From assembly GCF_030272615.1 (NCBI RefSeq), contig NC_081413.1, positions 184,056,451 to 184,120,450 on the forward strand: 64,000 nt of DNA. The letters run 5' to 3'. This stretch comes from Cryptomeria japonica. Its lineage: Eukaryota; Streptophyta; Pinopsida; Cupressales; Cupressaceae. Within the stretch, counting starts at the first letter, position 1. The number at the start of each line of letters is the position of its first letter. Below are positions 35,597 through 46,751 of the stretch, piece by piece. Under the pieces are notes generated by a model. That model was not told the DNA's origin and ran no database searches. It saw nothing but the letters and a program-made list of their open reading frames with translations. The translations under genes and the position numbers were made by a program.

Positions 35597-35598
35597 AT

Positions 35599-35610
35599 TG
35601 GTATTAGAGC
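35599..35610 (+). promoter_or_regulatory. E2 primer-binding site, initiator tRNA-Met type
   Basis: TGGTATTAGAGC differs from the classical TGGTATCAGAGC by one C to T change. Confidence 0.85.
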
Positions 35611-35689
35611 TTTGGTCCCTTGCTTGAAAGCTTAACTGCTTGAGGGAGATATGTGTTGGTTGAATCATGACACCTATATACATGATCGA

Positions 35690-36560
35690 AGATTTTTAGT
35701 TGGATAAAGATTTGAAGACAACCCTTGAAGATTTGGAAAGTGTTGAATCAGAGAATGAAGAATTGAAAGAGAATGTGAAGATAGAAAATGAACATGTGTA
35801 GAAGCTGAGAGAGAAAATCTGAAAATTCAAATTGAGGCATAAGGTTAACAATTAGTTGAAGCAGACGAATGAGACTATTAAAGATTTGATGCAGAAGATT
35901 GAGGAGAAAGACAAGACAGAGAAATCCGTGATAGAAACAATCAAGCAGAAGTCTGAAGAATGTGAAAAGCTAGAGAAAGAGGTGAAGAATATAAAATAAA
36001 ATCCTTGATAGTGGTAAGCTCCTGGGAGATTTGATCGACATGCAGCAAGTTAACTTGGATAAGATTGGACTTGCCTTTCAACCTGGTATGTGTTAGTATC
36101 AGAATGACAAAAAGGAAAACAAAGAAGTCAAAGCTGAAGTGGAGAAGAAGTCAGAAGATGAGAGTAAATCTCAGAATGAAAATTCTAATGCAAGAAGGCC
36201 ACCAGTTCGATAGCCTAATGCAAAAATGTACCCATCTTTTAATGTCTATTGTTTTTAATGCAATAATTTTGGACATAAGGCAGTAAGATGTAGAAGCATT
36301 CAATGTTATAGTTGTATGAGGTTTGGTCATAAAGAAAATCATTGTAGAAACCATGGTATAAGTCGTAATCATAATTTGGTTGAAGCAAACAGGAAGAGTT
36401 ACAACTTTCATGGATACTATTATATTTACAATAACTATGGACATAAGTCTAATCAATGTAGACATAGATCACATTTGGTAAGATTATAAAGGAAGGATAT
36501 CAATTATTTCAAATACAAATAGGTTGGATATTATGCTAATCAATGCAGAAATAGAAATGT
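35690..36560 (+). pseudogene. E2 gag relic with coiled coil and four zinc knuckles
   Basis: The first part is a coiled coil (LEDLESVESENEELKENVK, then KSEECEKLEKEVKNIK). It is followed at 36250-36560 by four CX2CX4HX4C units in a row. The first has a stop inside (C-F-stop-C). The second is intact (CYSCMRFGHKENHC). The third and fourth show Tyr in place of Cys (YYIYNNYGHKSNQC; YFKYK...YYANQC), all explained by G to A changes in TGT/TGC codons. Zinc knuckles bind the genomic RNA for packaging. Most Copia gags carry one knuckle; four is unusual. Confidence 0.75.
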
Positions 36561-37089
36561 AGATAAATTTGTTGAGAAAAGTGTAATGAAGAGTGGTGAA
36601 TCAAATAAGAAAGATATTTTGGTCTGGAGAAAGAGGAGTGAGAACAAAGGAAGTGATCTTGATGTACCACAATTTTTTGCATGGGCCTCTTCCTCCATTA
36701 ACTAAGTATAGTGCTTTGGGTTAGGGGGAGTTCCTTTTGAAAGAAAAATCTTATGTCCTCCTCATCTGAGTGGATCATGTCATTGATCCAACATGACTCT
36801 TCTTTAAGTGCTATCCGGTAATCAAAGGAATTTTTCTGACACCATCGATTAGATAGTTCTTGGCAGCAAAACCCCAAAGGAAGTGTTTTTGGCAAGATAA
36901 GTATCATCTTTTTGAATTCATTCTTTCATTATCAGTCATTCGTTCTTAAGAATATTGGGAACAATAAAGGAGTAGTAGAACAAGAAAGTGGTGCGAGAAA
37001 TCATGGAAAGAAAAATGATCATCGAAGAATCTAGCAGTGAAGAATTTCAAGTTTTGGATAAGGTGTTCCTATATGAATTTAAACCGGAG

Positions 37090-38590
37090 AAAATTAGAGG
37101 TTGAAGTTGGTTTGAGTGATGTTGAGTTGCAAAAGGTCGAAAGATTGGAAAGAAAAGGTCTGAATCTTTGGACATAATTTCCTTTGTTTGATAATGTGGA
37201 GGTTATTAGGATGATCCTTATCCATGTACATGATGACAATATTATGTTAGATAAACCCTACCCCATCTCGAAGGAGGTTATATTTGTGATCATTAGTTTG
37301 TGTGACAGTGGAGAAGTTTCAACAAAGAAGTCAATCTTGAACAGAGAAATGGAAGCCCTAACCGGCATGAAGGGTGATCAGCGAGCATTGATCATTTACA
37401 CTATCATCAACCCTATGGTGAGGTATGTAGCCTATGACATTTCTTATAAAATCTATTTCAGGATTAGGGAAGGTTCCACCTCGGCAATTGCACTATATAT
37501 GGAACATATGGTTGTGATGGAAAACAAATCATTTGGCTTGTGTGAGTTGTTGAGAGCATGGTTGTTAGAGAATGTTAAGATGACAAAAGAAAGGAATTAT
37601 CCTTTCCAGTTTGTTTCATTGCTTGTAAGTTTGGTTATGTATTGTTTAGGATCCCTTCTGACAAAAGACTATATTATATGGGAGTCTCGTGTTTAGATTG
37701 CAAGACAGATATTTAGATATTTGAATAGTTTGAATAATAAAGAAGAAGTCTGTGATGCCTATTTCAAATCCTTTCTAGACACATGGAGTGTTGGCCCGAT
37801 ATCTTTTGTTTTCGGTTATAGAGGCTCTTCCTTCGAAAAGAAGAAAAGAAGACAATTTGTTCCTGTCAGTATTTCAAAGTCAAAGAAAATCAAAGTAGAG
37901 GATATTGTAGTGATTGAAGATCCAGAGTCTTTTGTAGCTAGAGGAGATTTGACATTTGCAAAGCAGGAAGCTGGAGAATCAGATGATGAATCTAATTTGC
38001 TGAAACTAGTGGACAACGTGGATGGAATCAAGAAAATTGGTGTGATGTGGTTGACTTCAATTGAGTCAGATAGAATTGAAATCATTTCCTTGAATCATTT
38101 GATTCAGAATAACATGAGAATTGAGAATATTAGTAATTTACTTCCGAAATCCTTGAATGAGGTTCTAAAGGAGAATTTCTTTGAGCAATTTGTTGAGGGT
38201 AGAATATCTGAAGAAAAAGGTATGGATATGCAGAATCTAATGAATGAATGTGTTGATGCACAAAATATCTTATCAACATGTATTGAGGAATTGAGGAACT
38301 GTATCTGTAGTGCTAGTAGAGTCTATAAGTATTGTGTTTCTTGGCCGACAGCTGCAGTGAAGCACAAAAGAAAAATTGATGCTATTGAAAATGAGTTGAC
38401 AACTTTAGGCAAATCTTTTGATTTTTTGGATGATAAGGATGGTGAGCAGAGGGAAAGAATCAACTTTCTTCAAGCTAAACTTTTATTCCAACAAAGGTAG
38501 AAAGAAGACTTTGTGAACATGTTTTAGAAGGTGAAGGAGATTGTTGAGGTTAAATTGGAGCATTTTTCAGCGTTGCTTGGAAGTGCAATT
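37090..38590 (+). pseudogene. E2 second ORF, protein of unknown function with coiled-coil tail
   Basis: Two long frames (37184-37696 and 37721-38500, 170 and 259 residues) belong to one protein interrupted by a stop and a short shift. The first part is helical and hydrophobic (KPYPISKEVIFVIISLCDSGEVS, REMEALTGMKGDQRALIIYT split by charged loops). The second has an Arg/Lys patch (SSFEKKKRRQFVPVS), an acidic segment and a heptad-rich tail (IDAIENELTTLGKSFDFLDD, then QRERINFLQAKL). I recognise no domain. It occupies the place where pol would lie and reaches nearly to the polypurine tract. The left-edge element (1-1797) also ends in a charged helical ORF next to its polypurine tract. Confidence 0.6.
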
Positions 38591-38970
38591 GAGTATGAGT
38601 AGACCCCATCTGCTTCGGGTAATTTTTCTCATGCAGTTGATCTGTTGGTGGAATGCATAAGCCTTTTGGTCATTATTAAATTGGTTGTAAACTCTTGGGA
38701 AGTTCTTCTTTTGGATTTGAAGGAGAAATACAAGCTTATCTTTCCGAAGAAGAGCTGCTGAAGGTTCTTGTGTGGTATTCAGTTTTTGATTTTTTTGCAA
38801 TTGTATATATTATGTATTTTTCTTCCTTCTTTTTTTTCATCAAAGACATCCATTGTCCTTGATGTCAAATGGGATAGAAAGGAATGTGGTTTCTTGGACT
38901 TGAGGAGTTGCATAAGAAAGGGGGAGTTGTGTCATACACATATATGTTTTGGATATGTTTTGTCATCAAT

Positions 38971-38985
38971 GACAAAGGGGGAGAT
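38971..38985 (+). promoter_or_regulatory. E2 polypurine tract
   Basis: GACAAAGGGGGAGAT directly precedes the 3' LTR start TGTTAGAC. Confidence 0.85.
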
Positions 38986-39866
38986 TGTTAGACGTGTGAG
39001 TATTATTGTCATTGATGTCAAACTAGCTATCTGGTTTGGACCAAACAGTATATGCAGTCATGTGTTATCTAGATTGGTCTAGATACTATATGCAATCGGT
39101 ATGTGCAGTTCTTTGTTATGGACAAATGTTATGATGTAGTTAGATAGGAGGTGATATGATGAGGTAATATCTTGAAGATCTTCGTTCTAGAATTTTGAGT
39201 TCTCATTAGTCTTGGTATCAGTTATGATTCCACTATTATTTGTTTTAGTCATGACAGTAGTATCTCTTTGAGTTTTTTGTTGTGGTATTCTCGGTATGCC
39301 TGGAGTCTATATCTTTGGAAGATTGGAGATGTTATGCTTAATTTTGTAATAATGGGTCAGTATCTTTGGGTCGAGATGACCCTACCCCATTTCGGTAATA
39401 TCGATATATGCATTGGAAAATGAAGAATGAAAAAGGAAGCTTGTAGAAATCATGCAGAGGTCGATGTGGGTGTCTTGTTTATGTTGGATAATGTGTTGGG
39501 ATTGGCCAACACACTATTTAATGTTTGTATCCTTTGGTATATATATACATATATGTAGTAGCGTGTGTGTGGTAGAGAGAGTATGTGTAAAAAAAAGATT
39601 AAGAAAGTATGTGAGACGTGTATGTGCAAGATAGCATTGAAGCAGAGTGTGTAGTGTGAGTTGGGGATAGTGAAGGCATACATTGTTGCAGTGGTGTAGT
39701 AGTTCTTCACTGGAACTGCTGCAGGACAATTGTACAAAGATCTTTAACTAGATCTACTGTAGGGTCTGTGAATTGTGATCTGAGCTTAATCTTAGAACTG
39801 ATCTCATGCATTTGGAGATGCAATCTTTTTCAGTTCGACTTTTTCTATTGCAGTGAGCATTCTTGT
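38986..39866 (+). repeat. 3' LTR of E2, left part
   Basis: It is collinear with 34350 to about 35225. It is cut by E3; the last five bases CTTGT are the left copy of the E3 target-site duplication. Confidence 0.9.
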
Positions 39867-40658
39867 TGTATATGGTGAAAATGGATAACAATAATATTGA
39901 AAGACTAAATGGATTCAACCACAAAACCCTAGCCTAACAACAACAAAGATCCACCATAACATATGAAGATTACCTAAGACAATGCAAATCAAATGAAATC
40001 ACAAAGACTATACCATCACATGTCCAATAGGGTTTTGATCTCCATTCTTCCTATCTCCATTGATCTTGCTTGATATATTTGCTCTCAGATTTTATGTGCA
40101 CAAGAGCTCAACAAAGAATTTAAATGTGGTTGCAAGTAGGATCGCATATGAAAGTGCAAAGCGTAGTGTAGTCAATTGATCAAGTAGTTAGGATGCATAG
40201 TTGGGGTTTGATAATGAAGGAAGTATCCTCTTATATAGAAGACACTATAAGAAATGGAGGGATAAGATTGAGAGGTGTAAAAAGAGGTCGGCTATGATTA
40301 GAGGGTAGGTAGAGGAAATAAGAAAATAATAAAAGGGGTAGGTAGTGTAGGAATTAAGAGATGAATGACATGTGTCATAGGTAGAAAAGGTTAATGAATT
40401 AATTAAATAAATAAAGATTTATTTAATTAATAGAAGAAGTGGGATCAATTAAATAAATAAGATATTTATTTAATTTAAGAAAAAGGATAATTTAAATAAA
40501 TAAATGTATTTATTTAAATGAGAAATAAGGCTAGAAGAGGATAAATGAATTAATTAAATAAATAAAGATTTATTCAATTAATAGAAGAATTAGGCTAAAG
40601 ATAATTAAATAAATAAAGATATTTATTTAATTAGACATGACAATTTTAGGTGTCTACA
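39867..40658 (-). repeat. 3' LTR of E3 (792 bp)
   Basis: The plus strand reads TGTATATGGTG at the left and GGTGTCTACA at the right. Its U3 end (plus-strand 40380-40640) is a mass of TTTATTTAATTAA-type repeats. Confidence 0.9.
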
Positions 40659-40673
40659 TTTTGCCCCTCTTTG
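40659..40673 (-). promoter_or_regulatory. E3 polypurine tract
   Basis: The minus strand reads CAAAGAGGGGCAAAA followed directly by TGTAGACACC, the LTR start. Confidence 0.9.
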
Positions 40674-40907
40674 AGACAATGCAGCTTGTCGCGTTGTTTC
40701 AAAGAAGATAATATGAACTGATACGAAGTTGCCCCAAGATGGGAATGATATGCCCCCTTGAGAGATTGGATGAAAATGTTTGGAAAGATCACAGACAATC
40801 TCTCGATAAGAAAGAAAGGCTAGAATGGACTGACTGGATAGGATGGAGTGATAGAGTCATGGGATAATGAAGACTGACTCGGGAAACGAGACCTAGGGCT
40901 AGGGTAG

Positions 40908-40921
40908 TCTATAAAATAGAC
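40908..40921 (+). promoter_or_regulatory. TATA box of the antisense PMD gene
   Basis: TCTATAAAATAGAC lies about 87 bases before the ATG at 41008. A start near 40945 would leave a short 5' untranslated region. It points away from the E3 LTR, on the strand opposite to gag-pol. Confidence 0.65.
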
Positions 40922-41186
40922 CACGAGGGGAAAACATCCTCATTGTCATCCACACATCCAAGAGATCAAAGTGCAAAGCGAGAATAGAGCAGAAACAGTT
41001 AGCAGCAATGGCATTGGTTCACAGATTCGACCGCATTTGCCGATTTCAGAGGCCAGCCGACGCAAGAGAGCCGGTGAGTATCGCAAAAACCTCCTTGTAC
41101 TTTGTCGCATTAATTGTTGTCATAAATGCATGCTAGGTAGTGTAATAAATGCACTTTAGGATAATGTCAAAAGATGTCAAAAATGT

Positions 41187-41455
41187 GTAGGCGAGTCTGC
41201 GTTGGTGCTAGGCGCGTTTAGGTTGGCTAGGCGTGTCTGTGTTTGTGTCAGACGCGTCTGTGCTGAAAAAAGCATCTGTGTCAAATACGAGCATGTTTGC
41301 GTTGTTTAGGTGCATTTGTGAAATGTGGGCATGTCTATGCAGGACAGGCGCGTTTGTGCAGAGCATAGGCACGCTTATGTATTTTAGGCGCGTCTGTGCA
41401 GTCTGTAAGTGCGTTTATGTCATGAAGGCACATTTGTGTCTTCAAGGTCAAATCG
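41187..41455 (+). repeat. Array of GGCGCGTCTGTG-like motifs in the PMD intron
   Basis: About ten degenerate copies (GGCGTGTCTGTG, GACGCGTCTGTG, GGCGCGTTTGTG, GGCGCGTCTGTG, GTGCGTTTATG and others) recur roughly every 20-30 bases. CpG and TpG variants alternate. In E3 RNA sense this reads CACAGACGCG. Confidence 0.8.
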
Positions 41456-41646
41456 ACAGTTTTGTGATGAACACACGCTGTCAATTGGATAAGCTGCTGA
41501 GAGAATACACTCAAGCAGGTCTTCTAGGGAAGACTAGGATAGCAGATAGGGCTAGGATTGACAATTCTATGATAGAACATACGTTGCCAATTAGGAAACT
41601 ACTCAAGATGATACACTCAAGAAGAGGCCCTAGGATAGGATAGATC

Positions 41647-41972
41647 AAGGCACTTTGTGATGAACAGTGAGTACCAAGACATAGTGCTTTGTGATGAACA
41701 GTGAGTACCAAGACAGTACTTTGTGATGAACAAGGAGTACCAATAGGAGCAGCACTTTGTGATGAACAAGGAGTGCAAATATGAGCAGCACTTTGTGATA
41801 AATAGGGAGTGCAAAACACGTAGTACTTTGTGATAAACAGGGAATACAAAACATGTAGTATTTTGTGATGAACAGGGAGTACCACTAGGATAAATAGCAA
41901 CACTTTGTGATGAACAGTGAGTGTCACTAGGATAGAAGCAACACTTTGTGATGAATAGTGAGTGTCACTATG
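41647..41972 (+). repeat. Minisatellite, unit 31-43 bp, nine copies, in the PMD intron
   Basis: Each unit begins ACTTTGTGAT(G/A)AACAG and continues GAGTAC or GAGTGTCAC. An isolated relative is at 41461 (TTTTGTGATGAACAC). Confidence 0.9.
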
Positions 41973-43938
41973 ACTGACATGATTGCTTTGCTTGACTGTA
42001 GAAGTATTTGCCTATGCTGGAGTCGCGAGAGAGATTCCTATCGACGCAGAGATTACGACTAGATCTGACATTCGAGGACCGAGCTACTATTGAGGGTATG
42101 GGTCTACGATACATTCTGTATGTGCCTGAGTTTCGGGTGAACATGGGGTTTCTGACTGTGCTGGCTGAGAGATGGCACTCAGAGACATGCACATTTCATT
42201 TACCAATGGGTGAGATGACAGTCACCTTGGAGGATGTATACAGGATTCTGAGGATACCGATCGATGGGGAGCTGATACCCTATGATCGAGATGGAGATAG
42301 GGAGGCCCTGAGATGAGTGTTTCAGGATCTTGGACTAGAGATGAGAGTTGAACACGTGGCATGGGACACGATGATAGCGACAAGACTAGCACTACCAGCA
42401 GTGTTAGGAGGAGTGATCAGTGGGTTCCTATGTCCAGACAGGGCGACACGAGGGTTAGTTGTGGGCTGGGGGAGAACCTTGGAGATGCTGGTTACACAGC
42501 ACACCGGATATGCCTAGGGACTATGCGTCCTGGCACACTTATACTATGAGCTGCATCAGTTTGTGTATCATGGATCCGTAGGATTGGGCTGCAGGTGTGG
42601 GCATATGAGCATCTGCCGGTTACCTGACCAATACATTTCAGAGGCAGGGGTCATGGACGCAGCTTTGTTCATCTATATGATATGATTACCTCATAGCCAC
42701 AGATTGGTAGGTTGGAGTATTGGCATTGAGTCCTAGATGAGATCGACACTGTGATATGGAGGCCATACTGTGAGTGCGAGCAGTGGGAGGAGGAGGCAGT
42801 GGATCTACCTTATACCTTCCAAAGAAGATATCTAATTGGGCGGACGCCCTATGTATTGGAGAGACAACTAATTGACAGGGTATGCAGGCAGTTTGGCCGT
42901 ATTCAGCGGATGCCACGGGGTTCCGGGATGTATGCTCGGACAATCAGGGATCAGGCACACTTTGGGCCGTTGTTGTCATATGATCAGGCCATGATGTAGC
43001 TAGTAAAGATGGTGTCGATGCCATGGGATATGTGGCCAGAGATTGAGGATGCAAGCATGGATGTAGAGTACATGGCATATTGGGCTAAGCATCCCTTTCC
43101 ACGACTGATAGACCCAGGGGAGCCTCTAGATGGAGATGGTGGTGGGGATGGGGATGATGATGGAGATGGTGGGGGGAGAGGTCGATGGAGGAGACGGGGT
43201 GCAGTTGGAGAGAGGAGGGTGGCTCCATGGAGAGAGGGTGGGGAGGAGAGATAGGCTCAGGTGGTGAGGGGTTGCGGTGGATTGCCACTACAAGTGCCAG
43301 TAGCACAAGGTCCTAGACAGGTGTAGGGACAGGGGTAGAGGCAGGTACAGGCAGAGGCACAGGTACCAATACAGGGGGAGCCACAGGCAGAGGTATAGGA
43401 GGCCGAGGAGGAGGAGGATGAGCTGCTTGAGCTGAGGGAGATATGCCAGGGACAGGCAGATGAGATCCAGGACCTGGAGAGGGAGACAACTAGGCTTAGG
43501 AGGCAACTGAGGGACACAGAGTATGAGCGGGATCAGGCTATCCAGCACTATACTGAGGTTGAGACAACACTGAGGGCTGGGAGGCAGGCGGCAGAGGACA
43601 TAGGGGTTGGATATGCCTATGTTCTACAGGTAGGGGAGGAGATAGGTAACTAGCGAGACCTATACTATGGGGCAGTGCCACTAGAGCAACGGGCGAGGAG
43701 CTTCCACATACCATTGTGGACAACGACGGCTATGGGAGGGAGCCAGAGGAGATAGGCATCTAGCGGTGGGGTTATGGGTCCTCCACCACCACCGGATAGA
43801 GGGGGTAGGAGAGATGATCCTGAGGTGAGTCCTTCTAGGGCTTAGACTCCGTCGAGGCCAGGCGGCTCCGAGGGAGGGAGTTCATCATAGCCTTAGAGGG
43901 CTCCCTATGTATCAATTTTGTACCATTTTGTATTATGA

Positions 43939-45590
43939 TGTAGACACCTTCGGGTGATTGTAGCCATATGATTCTGACATCATTGTATCATGACACTTAT
44001 GATTTGTATATATATATATATATGAGATGATTCTTTGTGGTAGCTATATGCATGTGTACCTATGTGATGAGATGTTTTATGATATATGTTTCTATGTGAT
44101 ATTTATGTTATGGATGCAAATATGTACATGATGCAATGCAATATTTTTGATCTTTTATGTTTTTAATATGTTATGCCAATGCAAATGTGAATGTATGAAA
44201 TGCAGATGAATATGATAATGCAAATGTAAAATGTGCTAATATGTGTTGTGTGTAGGATGTGATGCAATTGTGATATCTATATGTATGTATGAAATGCTAA
44301 TATGTGGTAATGCAGGTGCAACTACATAAAATGCAAATGTTTTTGGTGTGTCATTATACTTAGTCATGTGATAATGGGCTACGCAGACTCAAGAAGGATG
44401 ATGGAGGTCAATCAAGAAAGGGGGATGGAAGATAGAAGATATGGAAGTGAAAGAGCTTCTTGTGCATTGTCATCATTGAGCTTTGTTATGGCAAGTAGGT
44501 TATGACAATCGAGACATATGTTCGACCCGGAAAGTCATTGTACCCGTTTGCATGGAGATAAGACAGTCACAAACAAGGAATGCCCCAGTTCACACTAGAC
44601 TCATAGTGTCCTCATATCCTTGGACAAGTCATAGCATTACTAAGTGACAATCCACAGATAGCAAAGAAAAAAAAAAAGGTGACGATACCCCATCCTTGCC
44701 TTTCTAGTCAAAGACATCGTGGAGATAAAATCTCTAGTCAGAGACATCCTGGAAAAGCTAAAAGACATGTCACCAAAAGATAAAATCAAAAGAAAACCAA
44801 GACTCGACACCAACATCCACCGTATTCCTCAAGTTTAGTGCCTCTTGTCACTTGTATAAGTCTTATTTGATTGGGGTCACAATGTTTACTTTCACAAAAA
44901 TGATAGATAGCACTAAACCATAATGTTGTCTGAGTCCGTTGAAAGATTTGATTCGTTGAAGCCCATTGTTGCTACTATGTCTCATCTGAAACTGACTGAA
45001 TCCATGCAACTGATACTTTATTGCGGAGAAGACAAAACTTTATTGTGGATTGTGATGCAAGTGTTGCTTTATTATGGATTGTGCACGGATAGACTGAAGA
45101 AAACTGGAAGAAAATGTACTCCTCAAAACATGTGATGCTCTCAGTTCCACACCCATCACTAGACGTAGGATTTGCCTTAGCCACAGATAGGAGCTGATTT
45201 ATTATGGATGGAAAGGGGTGAAAAGGAAGGTTTATTATGAATGGCTAACCAATCTTAGGTAGATCAGTAACAAGCCATGATGGGAATGGGTATGTTTATT
45301 ATGGATGAATAGGTTGTGAGTGTGTGCAAAGTGAAAGGATGAAATGGAATCCTGAAGGAGGGAGGAGCAATGTCTCTACACATGGCGCCGATGACCCAGT
45401 TTTCACCATGGTACTTGCCCAGGGCGCCACCAAAGTGGTTTTCACCGTTGGACGAAATGTTTTTTTTTACTTTTTTGATTTTTTGATTTTTTTTTGTGTC
45501 ATAAGGCACCTGTTTGCCAGGTTTTCACCAAGTAACGATTTTGTATTTTTATGATTTTTTTGTATTTTTGAATTGGGATACTCTGAAGAG
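43939..45590. other. E3 spacer between antisense gene and integrase end
   Basis: No coding region is supported. It begins with ATG-rich AT text (44000-44340). TTTATTATGGAT-like phrases return six times between 45015 and 45310. Between 45380 and 45530 there are three units with (G)GGCGCC or GCC and then TTTTCACC, ahead of a long T-rich tract (45460-45570). The 3' end of the PMD transcript and the 3' end of gag-pol must both lie here. Confidence 0.5.
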
Positions 45591-46750
45591 CTATGTGTAA
45601 AACCTGCGAAGGTGCATGCTGTTGATAGGATCCTCCAAAGGTTCACCCTCTGTGGTTGAGAGCTGATATGCACCAGATCCATATGCTGCTGTGATGATAT
45701 AAGGACCAAGCCAGTTTGGTTCAAACTTGCCCTTCTTCTCTTTGTCTTGCTGATTTTTAGGATTTTCTCTAAGAACCAAGTCACCTACCTCAAATGTGCG
45801 AGGCTTGACTTTATGATTGTAGCTGGGACTCATTCGTTGTTGATAAGCCTTGAGATGATTAAAAGCAGTTTGTCTTCGTTCATCCAATAGTTCAAGTTCT
45901 TGTAAGCGAGAGACCTTGTAGTCTTCATCATTGATAATGTTTTGCAAAGAGACTCGTAAAGAGGGTAACTCGACCTCAATAGGCAAGATAACTTTAGTGT
46001 CGTAGACAAGTGAATAGGGTGTAGCTCCTGTAGGTGTGCGGACGCTTGTACGATAAGCCTAAAGTGCAAGATTAAGTTGGATATGCCAATTACGACCAAC
46101 GTTGTGGACTGTCTTTTTTAGAATTTTAAGGATTGTTTTATTAGACGCCTCAGCTTGACCATTATCTTGGGGGTAATATGGTGTGGAGAAACGATGGGTA
46201 ATATGGAAGCAGTCACAAAGTTCACGAACATCCTAATTTTTGAAGGGACGTCCGTTATCAGTGATGATGGAAACAGGAATACTGTATCGACGAACGATAT
46301 AGTTGAGAATGAATGCAACAATTTGTTTTCCAGTGACTTGTGTGAGAGGCATGACTTCGATCCATTTTGTGAAATAATCTGTGGTAGTGATTATGAATTT
46401 ATGACCATTGGAAGATGGAGGGTGAATCTTGCCTATGAGATCGAGTCCCCACTGACAAAAGGGCCAAGGAGTCGCAATTGGTTGAAGTTCTTGTGCTGGT
46501 GCATGAATGAGGTCTCCATAAATTTGACACTGCTTACATTTCTTGACAAACTGATATGAATCTTTTTCCATATTAGGCCAGTAATATCCAGTCCTGATGA
46601 GTTTCTTGGCTAAGGTAGGACCACTAGAATATGGACCACATATCCCTTCATGTACTTCACGTAACGCAATCTAAGCTTCATTGCTTTCTAAACATCTAAG
46701 AAGAGTGCCATCTAGACCTCGACGGTATAGGATATCGGCTAAAATGATGT
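45591..46750 (-). pseudogene. E3 integrase
   Basis: The zinc-binding N-terminus reads REVHEGICGPYSSGP...CKQCQ. The second His of the HHCC finger is Tyr here. The catalytic core follows: WGLDLIGKI (first Asp), IITDNGRPF (second Asp), DNGQAEASNK (Glu). The C-terminal part has FEVGDLVLR, NWLGPYII and a final HLRRFYT with the stop at 45591. Internal stops at 46674, 46230 and 46059 (two or more at former Trp or Gln). The protein would insert the cDNA in the host genome. It is in the same frame as all other pol parts. Confidence 0.9.
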
Positions 46751-46751
46751 A

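Larger units (their letters stand above)
41074..42001 (+). other. Phase-0 intron of the antisense PMD gene
   Basis: The 928-bp intron starts GTGAGTATCG and ends in a pyrimidine-rich GCTTTGCTTGACTGTAG. Exon phases match without gain or loss of a base. It contains two repeat arrays (41187-41455 and 41647-41972). In the sense of the retroelement RNA the signals are reversed, so the intron would not be removed during retrotransposition. Confidence 0.7.
41008..43938 (+). pseudogene. Antisense plant-mobile-domain (PMD) gene of E3, two exons, decayed
   Basis: Exon 1 (41008-41073) encodes 22 residues, MALVHRFDRICRFQRPADAREP, and ends at a good donor, CCG|GTGAGT. Exon 2 begins at 42002 after TTGACTGTAG in the same phase: KYLPMLESRERFL and so on. 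It shows the PMD hallmarks (LTFEDRATIEGMGLRYIL, LLAERWHSETCTFHLPMGEM as VLAERWHSETCTFH, MTVTLEDVYRILRIPIDG, RPYCECEQWEEE, PYVLERQLIDRVCRQFG). Then come a Gly/Asp-rich linker (43120-43190), a coiled coil (EEEEDELLELREICQ, DEIQDLERETTRLRRQL; 43400-43560) and a Pro/Ser-rich tail. PMD proteins such as MAIN and MAIL1 act in plant genome stability and silencing, and related domains are carried by transposons. Stops: TGA 42314, 42628, 42727 region; TAG 42515, 42697 region, 42997, 43252 and about eight more; one frameshift near 42580. Nearly all can be read as former CAG or CGA. Confidence 0.8.

Noticed and set aside
41511-41927. Repetitive minus-strand frames (HHKV/SLFITK repeats)
   Set aside because: They are translations of the intron minisatellite.
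41187-41972. Possible CRISPR-like array
   Set aside because: Units are degenerate, spacing is irregular, spacers are not unique sequences, there are no cas genes and the context is a plant retroelement.
43085-43723. Minus-strand Ser/Pro/Cys-rich frames
   Set aside because: They are antisense shadows of the Gly/Asp linker and coiled coil of the PMD gene.
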